Origin: an uncultured Acetatifactor sp.
Lineage (GTDB): Bacteria > Bacillota > Clostridia > Lachnospirales > Lachnospiraceae
Direction: 5' to 3'
Assembly: GCA_910586775.1 (NCBI GenBank)
Contig: CAJUJN010000066.1
Location: 1-22,952 of the forward strand
DNA: 22,952 nt
In this document: in pieces, positions 1 to 5,769 of the stretch
How the letters are laid out: each line of letters opens with the position of its first letter
Position numbering within the stretch: position 1 is the first letter of the stretch
Made by a program: the position numbers and the translations under genes
The notes under the pieces: model-generated
Told to the model about the DNA's origin: nothing
The model's database searches: none
The model's input: only the letters and a program-made list of their open reading frames with translations

Positions 1-589
1 TGATCTCGGTTTTCGGTGTCGGCATTACCAAATTACGGCTGCAACTGTACCTTTGTTTTTTCGCTCCGTCCTTCGCCTTGTATGTCTTTGATGTTTCTTT
101 TATCAGATACGCCGCAAGATCTTTGTACTGTCCGGTATCGTCTAAATATTTAAAGTCTGGTCTGCCAAACTTCCACAACTTGCGTACCCATTTGGAAACG
201 TCCTGCCCCTCAATATGGTTAATCAATAAATGATGATGTATCGCTTTGTTTAGGTACTCTGTCACACATACCCATTTCAGATCCGCCCCCACCTTCTTAA
301 ACTCTTTCCGTAATCCATCTATCAGCTTTTTAATATTTTTCTTTGCCTGCTCCGGATCCGGTCTTTCGTCCTTCCGATATGTCAGCGTAATAAACGGATC
401 ATCTACCCCGAAATTATTATTTATCTTTAGCCGGAGGGTTCTCTCTGCGTTCATCTGATTAACCTTTTCTATTTCCTCTGCTGTCGGTTGTTCCTTCTTC
501 CCTCTTACCTTTACCCCTACCCTCTTTGTATAACTTTTTGTTACCTCAATCGTTGCCCCTGCCTCTACTGATGTTTTAAAATATCCCAA
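1..589 (-). CDS. Rolling-circle (HUH) replication-associated protein, C-terminus cut by window edge
   Basis: The product is predicted to nick one DNA strand at an origin and become covalently linked to the 5' end, starting rolling-circle replication of a plasmid, phage or integrative element. The visible 196 residues include a strand-like TLTYR segment near 68-72, the metal-binding HUH motif as IHHHLLI at about 117-123, and a candidate catalytic tyrosine in AAYLIKE (Tyr161). This order is that of the REP/G2P-type Rep family. I chose a TTG start because an AGAAGGTG ribosome site lies 8 nt upstream, no in-frame ATG occurs earlier, and the protein begins plausibly (GYFKTSVEA). The frame is open to the left edge, so the C-terminus is missing. 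It is downstream of, and co-oriented with, the PP-loop ATPase gene. Family assignment is good; the type of element is unknown. Confidence 0.8.
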   Translation of the reverse strand, partial: MGYFKTSVEAGATIEVTKSYTKRVGVKVRGKKEQPTAEEIEKVNQMNAERTLRLKINNNFGVDDPFITLTYRKDERPDPEQAKKNIKKLIDGLRKEFKKVGADLKWVCVTEYLNKAIHHHLLINHIEGQDVSKWVRKLWKFGRPDFKYLDDTGQYKDLAAYLIKETSKTYKAKDGAKKQRYSCSRNLVMPTPKTEI

Positions 590-660
590 CTTAATTACAC
601 CTTCTTTTGCGTTATGCTTTTACCTTTACTGTGATCCTAAAGTTAATAGTTTGAACAAGT

Positions 661-690
661 CCAAAACCGGCTTATTTGCCGGTGTTTTGG
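661..690. repeat. Inverted repeat upstream of rep
   Basis: The arms CCAAAACCGGC and GCCGGTGTTTTGG form an 11-bp stem with one bulged T and a 6-nt loop. It lies about 70 bp upstream of the Rep start and abuts the -35 box of the plus-strand promoter. No T-run follows on either strand, so it is not an ordinary terminator. A hairpin next to a Rep gene could be part of a double-strand origin or a leader structure; that role is inferred. Confidence 0.55.
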
Positions 691-691
691 C

Positions 692-720
692 TTGACGGCA
701 AACGCAATAAATGGTATAAT
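692..720 (+). promoter_or_regulatory. Sigma-A promoter pointing away from rep
   Basis: TTGACG (692-697) and a perfect TATAAT (715-720) are separated by exactly 17 bp. No protein-coding gene follows on this strand, only a 10-bp terminator hairpin about 40 bp downstream. The predicted transcript is therefore a short RNA antisense to the leader of the rep mRNA. Confidence 0.8.
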
Positions 721-726
721 TTTCAT

Positions 727-790
727 AGATTGAGTTATTGCATTTGCACTAATTCCTAGCCGCTGCGCTGCCAACGCAACGGCTATTTTT
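727..790 (+). ncRNA. Putative small antisense RNA (about 65 nt)
   Basis: The unit is bounded by the strong promoter at 692-720 and a rho-independent terminator at 757-790. No start codon with a ribosome site occurs between them. The minus-strand genes read through this interval before reaching rep, so the RNA would be complementary to the untranslated region 137-200 nt upstream of the Rep start. Rolling-circle plasmids such as the pMV158 family use an antisense RNA made against the rep mRNA to set copy number; by analogy this could be a copy-control RNA. Promoter and terminator are seen; the role is inferred. Confidence 0.6.
757..790 (+). terminator. Intrinsic terminator of the small RNA
   Basis: TAGCCG and TGCG pair with CGCA and CGGCTA, with a single 1x1 mismatch and a 7-nt loop. 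Five T residues follow directly and more T-rich sequence after that. The minus strand lacks a T-run after the stem, so it works for plus-strand transcripts only. It sits just past the stop codon of the neighbouring minus-strand ATPase gene. Confidence 0.75.
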
Positions 791-1558
791 CTATTCTTTT
801 TTCTGTGAACAATCGTTTTCCTCCTCTATGAAATCAAAAATTGTCATTTGTTGATCTTCCCAATAGAAGCGGTTTTCCAATACCTGCATAGGGCAATCAA
901 TTCTTAGCGGGTGCGGGCTGTATTCTTGTAATTCAAGCAGGCGTTTCCATAGTTCGGGGTGTCTCTTTCTTAACTCTTTTAGCTGTAGTAATGATTGATT
1001 TTGACAAAACCAACAACCCCCTCTAAATGTAAAATCATATATTGGGCTTAATAATTTTCTTTCTTTGCATAACGCAAGTGCTTGTTGCTCTGTGAAATTG
1101 TATTTTTGCAATAGCGATAATTTGTTTTTTGTTTCAACTATTCGATCTAGCCGTTCTTGTTCGTCTATTGCAATTCCCACATATTGCACTACTTCGTTTG
1201 TCTGTTTTTTCCAATACTCCCTTATTGGTCGCATCTTCAAAAGGTTATTAGCCCAACATTTCATTACTGGCGGGAAACCGTAAATTTGCCCTGCCCTATC
1301 TCCTTTTTGTTTAATTCTAAAAAACCTATCAACATAAGTTTCTTTTGCTCTTAAAACATTGACTTTATAGCCCATTCTTTCAAAATTTGGAATTGCCACA
1401 TTATATATAAAATCTCTGTGTTCCGGTAATTCTGCGCTTATATTCTTATCAAACATAACCTCCGAATAAATAATCTCATTCAATGGCTCGTTGTTTTCGT
1501 GCGCTAAAATAACGGTTGCTATACTGTCTTTGCCAAAACTACAACTTGCAACGTGCAT
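791..1558 (-). CDS. PAPS-reductase/DndC-like PP-loop ATP pyrophosphatase
   Basis: This 255-residue protein belongs to the adenine-nucleotide alpha-hydrolase (PAPS reductase) superfamily, which adenylates or splits ATP for sulfur transfer and related reactions. The PP-loop SFGKDS lies at residues 7-12, as expected for the very N-terminus. Four cysteines stand out: Cys101 (in KCWANNLLK), Cys182 and Cys185 (CWFC) and Cys222 (DCP). This spacing would suit an iron-sulfur or zinc site such as that in the DNA phosphorothioation enzyme DndC. The start at 1558 is chosen because AGGGAGG precedes it by a few bases and the PP-loop follows at once; the longer open frame upstream has no such support. It lies between the HTH gene and rep, all co-directional. 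No dndB, dndD or dndE is visible, so phosphorothioation is only one possibility; tRNA or nucleotide sulfur chemistry is another. Confidence 0.75.
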   Translation of the reverse strand: MHVASCSFGKDSIATVILAHENNEPLNEIIYSEVMFDKNISAELPEHRDFIYNVAIPNFERMGYKVNVLRAKETYVDRFFRIKQKGDRAGQIYGFPPVMKCWANNLLKMRPIREYWKKQTNEVVQYVGIAIDEQERLDRIVETKNKLSLLQKYNFTEQQALALCKERKLLSPIYDFTFRGGCWFCQNQSLLQLKELRKRHPELWKRLLELQEYSPHPLRIDCPMQVLENRFYWEDQQMTIFDFIEEENDCSQKKE

Positions 1559-1581
1559 CTTTCCTCCCTTTGGTGGTTCTC

Positions 1582-1641
1582 TTGCTTTTCGCATATAATA
1601 CCTTTTGGCTTTATATTTACTGTGTAGGTTGCTTTTCGCAT
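1582..1641. repeat. Pair of 13-bp direct repeats upstream of the PP-loop ATPase gene
   Basis: TTGCTTTTCGCAT occurs at 1582-1594 and again at 1629-1641, with start points 47 bp apart. The second copy is also one arm of an inverted repeat (1628-1652, 9-bp stem). Both lie in the leader of the ATPase gene and could be binding sites for the HTH protein or for Rep; no function is shown. Confidence 0.5.
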
Positions 1642-1776
1642 TAAAAAGCAACTGAAAACTTGTTGACCAACCACGCACTTTCTAGCAGGTGCGCCCGCTG
1701 CAATTTTTTCACAGTATACAGATAACAGCTATTTGCCTGCTGCATCTGCCGCAAGGTTGCCAACCTCGCTACAAAT

Positions 1777-1836
1777 ACGCCCTGCAGGTATCGAACCTGC
1801 CCGCCGCCGTTGGCGGCTTTCCCATGAATAGGGCGC
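1777..1836 (-). other. tRNA-like fold (T-arm plus acceptor-like pairing), not a complete tRNA
   Basis: On the minus strand, a 5-bp stem with a 7-nt TTCGATA loop (GCAGG/CCTGC, plus positions 1784-1800) matches the T-arm consensus. The 7 nt after it (AGGGCGT) pair with GCGCCCT 53 nt upstream, with one G-U, as an acceptor stem would. Between them lie CCC/GGG and GCCGCC/GGCGGC hairpins rather than a normal D-arm and 7-nt anticodon loop, and the total is only about 60 nt. It may be a tRNA remnant, a tRNA mimic in the leader of the ATPase gene, or chance in GC-rich sequence. Confidence 0.3.
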
Positions 1837-1859
1837 AGGCGGTTATCTTTGTTGCCGCC

Positions 1860-2057
1860 TCAACTGAATAACGCCTGCTGCGCTAATTCTGCTTTGTAAT
1901 GTCCTTCTTCATCGGCTCCCCGCTGCATCTCTCTGTAAATTGTCGCAATGTGTACGCCGGTTTCTAATGCTATTGCTTTCGGTGCTATCCCCTGCCCGCT
2001 CATGCGTTCTATTGTCTGCCGGTCTGCATAGGTTAATTTTTTGTACTGTTTTCTCAC
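1860..2057 (-). CDS. Small IS30-type helix-turn-helix protein
   Basis: The 65-residue protein consists almost entirely of one HTH domain of the IS30-transposase N-terminal type (HTH_38): LTYADRQTIERMSGQG, then an APKAIALETGVHIATIYREM recognition region. No DDE catalytic domain follows, so it is probably a DNA-binding regulator of the element and not a transposase. I chose GTG at 2057 because AGGAGG is 8 nt upstream; a TTG two codons earlier is only 2 nt from the same site. The reading frame remains open for about 70 codons after the TGA stop. It is the first gene of the left-hand minus-strand cluster, just downstream of the paired hairpins. Confidence 0.7.
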   Translation of the reverse strand: MRKQYKKLTYADRQTIERMSGQGIAPKAIALETGVHIATIYREMQRGADEEGHYKAELAQQALFS

Positions 2058-2094
2058 GCCCAACGCCTCCTTTTTCGTCTTTTGGGTAAAATAA

Positions 2095-2129
2095 AAAATG
2101 CGGTAGAGTTTCCGGCTCTACCGCATTTT
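2095..2129. terminator. 14-bp perfect hairpin, possible bidirectional terminator or element-end structure
   Basis: AAAATGCGGTAGAG and its exact complement flank a 7-nt loop. T-rich sequence follows the stem on both strands (TTTTTTATTTT on the minus strand). It lies immediately upstream of the HTH gene, where a terminator for that gene is not expected. It resembles the hairpin 26 bp further right, which suggests a duplicated functional structure. Confidence 0.6.
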
Positions 2130-2154
2130 ATCTATGTTTTTTCTACATAAAAAA

Positions 2155-2196
2155 ATTAAATGCGATAGAGTTTATTCAACTCTTTTCGCATTTAAT
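2155..2196. repeat. Second long hairpin related to the first
   Basis: An 18-bp stem with one T-T mismatch and one extra unpaired-side base encloses a 5-nt loop; its arm AAATGCGATAGAGTTT differs by one base from the corresponding start of the first hairpin (AAATGCGGTAGAGTTT). An outer pairing TCTACA (2142-2147) with TGTAGA (2207-2212) could extend it. The loops and right arms differ between the two hairpins, so they are diverged copies. They may be origin or terminal structures of the element. Confidence 0.55.
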
Positions 2197-2211
2197 TCTA
2201 AAACTTTGTAG

Positions 2212-2280
2212 ATTATCGTTTTTTATTATCGTTTTTTTATTGTTTTTTTCAGTGGCTTTTTATCGCTTTTTTTGCCTGTC
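2212..2280. other. T-rich tract with repeats, presumed right boundary of the AT-rich element
   Basis: ATTATCGTTTTTT is repeated twice in a row, followed by more T-runs (TATTGTTTTTTT, TATCGCTTTTTTT). Base composition then changes abruptly to GC-rich at about 2280. I see no gene here or in 2281-2394; the latter holds a TTTCGG/CCGAAA hairpin (2374-2391) near the end of the next gene. The exact element boundary and any target duplication cannot be defined because the left end is outside the window. Confidence 0.4.
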
Positions 2281-2394
2281 TCTCCCAGGCACTCTATCCC
2301 CCTCTCTGAAAAGGTCTGGCATCCACATTCGCACCGCTGTCAGGAAGCAGGCTCTGTCCGCCTGACGGGACCGTTTCGGAATATACCGAAATGG

Positions 2395-3012
2395 CTACAG
2401 AATATTCTGCAGCAGCATAAGCAGTAATATAGCGATATAAACGATGCGGAATAACACATCTCCCGTGTAGTTTCCACCCTCGCAGTCGCCCATTTCCGAT
2501 ACTATGGGCGGCTGCCGGAATATGCCGCACTGCAGTCCCTCCACATACCACTTCCATCCGGAGGCATCCGAATAAAGCTTTACCTCGCGCGATTTCAGGC
2601 AGCGATGGACCGGAACCCGATAAGCGCCGGTTTTTATCTCCATTCCGGAATCGAACCCCTCCTCCAGCTTTTCGATTACCAGATGGTATCTTATACGATA
2701 ATAGACATGTCCATGGCGGCCTCTGTAGGGAACCTTTTCTGCAACAACCTGCCTTATAATCCCCCTGCAGCATCTTCCCTTGCCGACGGCATCCCGCCGT
2801 TTCTTCCGGCAGGACAGAGCCGCCCGTCCTTTCGCAAACGCTGTGTACAATGGCAGTATCCCGCCTATTATAAATATTGCTGCATTCACTCCGTTAGTGG
2901 CCTGATTCCACAATGTGGGGATCAGCATGCCGTACCAGGAAACCGCGAATGCTGCCAGCATGGCCGCATCCCATAATTCCTCCTCTTCAGGCAGAATCCT
3001 TCTTTGTATCAT
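2395..3012 (-). CDS. Membrane protein of unknown function
   Basis: I do not recognise this 205-residue protein. Hydrophobic segments at about 14-33, 42-60 and 186-204 suggest two N-terminal and one C-terminal transmembrane helices. The middle (about 78-165) is soluble, basic and rich in alternating strand-like residues (HVYYRIRYHLVIE, VKLYSDASGWKWYVEG), reminiscent of a small beta-domain exposed at the membrane. The ATG is preceded by AAAGGA at 6 nt. It is divergent from the MATE gene and shares an intergenic region of about 240 bp with it. Composition is typical of the host rather than of the AT-rich element to its left. Confidence 0.65.
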   Translation of the reverse strand: MIQRRILPEEEELWDAAMLAAFAVSWYGMLIPTLWNQATNGVNAAIFIIGGILPLYTAFAKGRAALSCRKKRRDAVGKGRCCRGIIRQVVAEKVPYRGRHGHVYYRIRYHLVIEKLEEGFDSGMEIKTGAYRVPVHRCLKSREVKLYSDASGWKWYVEGLQCGIFRQPPIVSEMGDCEGGNYTGDVLFRIVYIAILLLMLLQNIL

Positions 3013-3089
3013 ATGTATCCTTTCCCGGGGCCGCCGGAGATGATTGTCCCACAGCCCCTGTCACTTTATTCTATAATCTCATATTTCAG

Positions 3090-3118
3090 TTGACCTTTCA
3101 AGAAATATGTGATATAAA
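3090..3118 (+). promoter_or_regulatory. Promoter of the MATE gene
   Basis: TTGACC (3090-3095) and TATAAA (3113-3118) are spaced by 17 bp. The divergent gene starts 78 bp to the left, so this promoter serves only the exporter. Initiation near 3125 would give a leader of about 128 nt containing a terminator hairpin. Confidence 0.65.
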
Positions 3119-3171
3119 ATTGTTATAAAACCCTTACGGGAGTGGATTTTTCAAGAGAATTCTTTTTTCGC

Positions 3172-3205
3172 CACACAATTACTTCATGTGATTGTGTGTT
3201 TTTTT
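3172..3205 (+). terminator. Leader terminator (attenuator) upstream of the MATE gene
   Basis: CACACAAT pairs with ATTGTGTG around an 11-nt loop and is followed directly by seven T residues, a good intrinsic terminator. It lies between the MATE promoter and its start codon, so most transcripts should stop unless something disrupts the hairpin. I found no known riboswitch consensus in the preceding 47 nt and no convincing leader ORF with a ribosome site. Confidence 0.65.
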
Positions 3206-3252
3206 ATGCAGAGAAAAAGGGTTCTCTCTTGAACACAGGGAGGCAAATGAGA

Positions 3253-4605
3253 ATGGAACAAGCTTTTATGAAAAAGAAAAAGATACTGCCGCTGGTAGTA
3301 TCCATGTCGCTGCCGATGGTGATTTCAATGGCCGTCAATTCGCTGTACAATATCATCGACAGTTATTTTGTAGCCCGGATGAGTGAAAATGCCATGACTG
3401 CGCTGGCGCTGGTCTATCCGGTGCAGAACCTGCTCAATGCCATTGCCATCGGTTTCGGCATAGGTTTAAATGCATGTATTGCGTTTTATTCGGGCGCAGG
3501 CGACCCGGAACGGGCGAACCGCGCAGCCACGCTGGGGGCTTTGCTCAGTGTCCTCCAGGGACTTTTTCTCTCGGCGGTATCCATAGCCGGAATGCCGCTG
3601 TTTTTAAAGGGCTTCCCTTCAGATCCGGAAATCACATACGCTGCGCTGCAATATGCAGACAGAGCATTTCTGTTCGCGCCCGTCATCGCGCTGGGACTGT
3701 TTTTCGAGAAACTGTTCCAGGCCACAGGACAGATGAAGGTTTCCATGGCCTGCATGATCTGCGGCTGTATTGCGAATATCATCCTGGACCCGCTGATGAT
3801 ATTCGGAATCGGCTTCTTCCCCGCCCTGGGAATCGCAGGGGCGGCTTATGCCACAGGAATCGGACAGTGCGTTACCCTTATGGCGTATCTCCTGTTCTAT
3901 CTGTTCCGCCCGATTCCCGTCAGGCTTGCCCGGAAACATCTGGTTTTTGAAGCTGCTGTCATCCGGAAAATGTATTCCGTTGGAATCTCCGCCACACTGA
4001 ACCTGGCGCTTCCTTCGCTGCTGATCTCTGTTTTAAACGGTTTGCTGGCAGATTTTTCACAAAAATACGTTCTTGTCCTGGGCGTCTACTATAAGCTGCA
4101 GACGTTTATCTACCTCACCGCCAACGGTATCATTCAGGGTATCCGGCCGCTGATGGGCTATAATTTCGGCGCGGGAGAATACGGACGTGTCAGAAAAATC
4201 TATCATACGGCACTGCGGATGAACCTGGGAATCATGGCTGTCGGGACATGCTTGTCCTGGATTGTTCCGGGACGGCTCATCGGGCTGTTCACCGACAGCG
4301 CCGAAACAATTCAGATCGGCACCACTGCCCTGCATATCATCAGTCTTGGCTTTATCGTTTCGGCGGTTTCCATTACCGCCTCCGGCGCTCTGGAAGGGCT
4401 GGGCAGAGGCGCGCAGTCTTTGTGGATTTCTCTGTTCAGGTATGTGTTTGTCATTATCCCGGCGGCATTTCTGTTCAGCAGGCTTCTGGGGGCAGACGGA
4501 GTGTGGTTTGCATTCTGCTTTACAGAGTTTATAACCGCCCTGTTCTCCATGGCTGTTTATACTCGCCTTCTAAAGCATATGCCGGACAAAATATGTAACG
4601 GGTGA
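3253..4605 (+). CDS. MATE-family multidrug/cation efflux transporter
   Basis: This 450-residue membrane protein has the usual length and twelve-helix pattern of MATE antiporters, which expel drugs or metabolites using Na+ or H+ gradients. The N-terminus MEQAFMKKKKILPLVVSMSL, the MVISMAVNSLYNIIDSYFVA segment and the second-half repeat (GIIQGIRPLMGYNFGAG) are typical of the bacterial MepA/DinF-like branch. AGGGAGG lies 9 nt before this ATG and 3 nt before another ATG two codons upstream; the in-frame GTG at 3142 would add 37 residues spanning the terminator hairpin and is not supported. The substrate cannot be read from sequence. Expression is probably attenuated by the leader terminator. It converges with trpA. 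Confidence 0.88.
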   Translation: MEQAFMKKKKILPLVVSMSLPMVISMAVNSLYNIIDSYFVARMSENAMTALALVYPVQNLLNAIAIGFGIGLNACIAFYSGAGDPERANRAATLGALLSVLQGLFLSAVSIAGMPLFLKGFPSDPEITYAALQYADRAFLFAPVIALGLFFEKLFQATGQMKVSMACMICGCIANIILDPLMIFGIGFFPALGIAGAAYATGIGQCVTLMAYLLFYLFRPIPVRLARKHLVFEAAVIRKMYSVGISATLNLALPSLLISVLNGLLADFSQKYVLVLGVYYKLQTFIYLTANGIIQGIRPLMGYNFGAGEYGRVRKIYHTALRMNLGIMAVGTCLSWIVPGRLIGLFTDSAETIQIGTTALHIISLGFIVSAVSITASGALEGLGRGAQSLWISLFRYVFVIIPAAFLFSRLLGADGVWFAFCFTEFITALFSMAVYTRLLKHMPDKICNG

Positions 4606-4613
4606 GCGCTTAG

Positions 4614-4664
4614 CCGCTCCGTGAACCCTGTAATCAAAGAGAAATTGCAGCAGTTATTTTCCGA
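4614..4664. repeat. 51-bp dispersed repeat, copy 1 (downstream of trpA)
   Basis: The segment matches positions 9738-9788 in the same orientation at 45 of 51 bases, with the shared core GAACCCTGTAATCA. The two copies bracket trpDCFBA. It lies between the convergent ends of the MATE gene and trpA, partly within a region able to fold (GAGCG/CGCTC). It may be a REP-like intergenic element or a recombination footprint. Confidence 0.7.
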
Positions 4665-4669
4665 CAATT

Positions 4670-4701
4670 CCTGACCTGGACAAGCCAGAGCCAGGATCAG
4701 G
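4670..4701. other. Hairpin between convergent MATE and trpA genes
   Basis: CCTGACCTGG pairs with CCAGGATCAGG through ten base pairs with one bulged A. No T-run follows on either strand, so it is a weak terminator candidate at best. No better terminator is visible between these two convergent genes. Confidence 0.35.
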
Positions 4702-4710
4702 CCTGCCTCA

Positions 4711-5769
4711 TCATGCTTTCAGTACGGCTTCTTTCATTTTTTTAACAAAATGATAGATTTCGGCGGCAGAAGCTTCATATATCGCTTCCGCGCTTTCAGT
4801 CTGGCATACTTTTGTTCCTTTATCTTCAGCACTGCCTGTACCCGGTCCTTTTGCGTCTTCTGCCCGCCCTGTGTCCGCGTCTTTCGCCCCGGCCTCTTCC
4901 AAAGGCAGCTTCGCCGCATACCCGGCGATTATTTTCACGATGGCGCTGCCCACAATGGCACCGTCGGATACGGCAGCCATGGCTTTCGCCTGCTCCGGGC
5001 TGCTGATTCCGAAGCCTATGGCACAGGGCACATCTGTTGCCTTACGAATACTTGTCACAATGGCGCTTATATCCGTACTGATCTCGCTTCGGGTTCCTGT
5101 GACTCCCATGGAAGAAACCACGTAGATAAATCCTTTCGCTTCAGAGGCAATCTCCTGTATCCGGCTCTCCGAAGTGGGGGCTATCATGGAAATCAGGGCG
5201 ACATTATGGGCATTTGCCGTGGTCTCAACCTCCTGCTTCTCCTCAAATGGCAGGTCCGGGATAATAATCGCGTCCACTCCCAGCTCCCCGCATTTTGTGA
5301 AAAAATTATCATACCCGTAATGGAACACCGGATTTGCATAGGTCATAAAGGCAAGGGGAATCCCGGATTTCTCCCGGACTCTCCTCACAATCTCAAAAGC
5401 CCCGTCGGTAGTCATGCCGCCTTTCAGCGCACGGATATCAGCCTCCTGGATCACAGGACCCTCCGCAATCGGGTCCGAAAAGGGAATGCCGATCTCTATC
5501 AGGTCCGCGCCCGCCCTTTCCATCTCCAGAATATACCTGACCGTTGCATCCGCGCCGGGGTCTCCCGCAGTCAGGAAAGGAATAAACGCTTTTCCGTTTG
5601 GCGTGTCAAATACTTTTCTCAGTTTCTGAGCCGGATCTTTTTCGGGTTTCCGCTCGCTTACGCTGTTGGAGTCCTCGGCAGCTTTCCGCCTGCTTATGCT
5701 GCCGAACGCTTCGGCGGCCTTCCTCTCAATTATGTCATTGAACGCTTCGGCAGTTTTCTTCTCATTCAT
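4711..5769 (-). CDS. trpA: Tryptophan synthase alpha chain with extended N-terminus and C-terminal insertion
   Basis: TrpA cleaves indole-3-glycerol phosphate to indole and glyceraldehyde 3-phosphate, channelling indole to TrpB. The barrel is intact: FIPFLTAGDP (63-72), IEIGIPFSDP (91-100, Glu92 equivalent to catalytic Glu49 of enteric TrpA) and GFGIS (252-256). The residue equivalent to Asp60 is Glu103 (PIAEGPVIQ). At 352 residues it is about 90 longer than usual. Residues 4-51 form four 12-residue repeats of the type RKAAEAFGSISR, and about 289-335 is a low-complexity insertion rich in Ala, Gly, Asp and Lys before the last helix. The ATG has AGGGAGG 7 nt upstream and overlaps the trpB stop by 8 nt, implying translational coupling. 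It is the last gene of the operon. Confidence 0.92.
   Translation of the reverse strand: MNEKKTAEAFNDIIERKAAEAFGSISRRKAAEDSNSVSERKPEKDPAQKLRKVFDTPNGKAFIPFLTAGDPGADATVRYILEMERAGADLIEIGIPFSDPIAEGPVIQEADIRALKGGMTTDGAFEIVRRVREKSGIPLAFMTYANPVFHYGYDNFFTKCGELGVDAIIIPDLPFEEKQEVETTANAHNVALISMIAPTSESRIQEIASEAKGFIYVVSSMGVTGTRSEISTDISAIVTSIRKATDVPCAIGFGISSPEQAKAMAAVSDGAIVGSAIVKIIAGYAAKLPLEEAGAKDADTGRAEDAKGPGTGSAEDKGTKVCQTESAEAIYEASAAEIYHFVKKMKEAVLKA
5617..5760 (-). repeat. 36-bp tandem repeats coding the TrpA N-terminal extension
   Basis: Four in-frame units of 36 bp encode 12 residues each: KKTAEAFNDIIE, RKAAEAFGSISR, RKAAEDSNSVSE and a diverged RKPEKDPAQKLR. The first three are clearly related at DNA level. 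They precede the normal start of the TrpA fold and are probably a slippage-expanded helical or disordered tail. Confidence 0.75.

Noticed and set aside
1777..1836. Bona fide tRNA gene
   Set aside because: T-arm and acceptor pairing exist, but there is no D-arm or 7-nt anticodon loop and the fold is about 12 nt too short.
1860..2057. IS30 transposase remnant
   Set aside because: Only the HTH resembles IS30; the gene has its own start and stop of sensible size, and no DDE-domain fragment or IS terminal repeats are seen nearby.
3125..3205. Guanidine or other known efflux-linked riboswitch in the MATE leader
   Set aside because: The region before the terminator is under 50 nt and shows none of the conserved motifs I know for these classes.
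3142..3252. Upstream extension of the MATE protein from a GTG
   Set aside because: It would be translated through the leader terminator hairpin, has no properly spaced ribosome site, and MATE proteins do not carry such an N-terminus.
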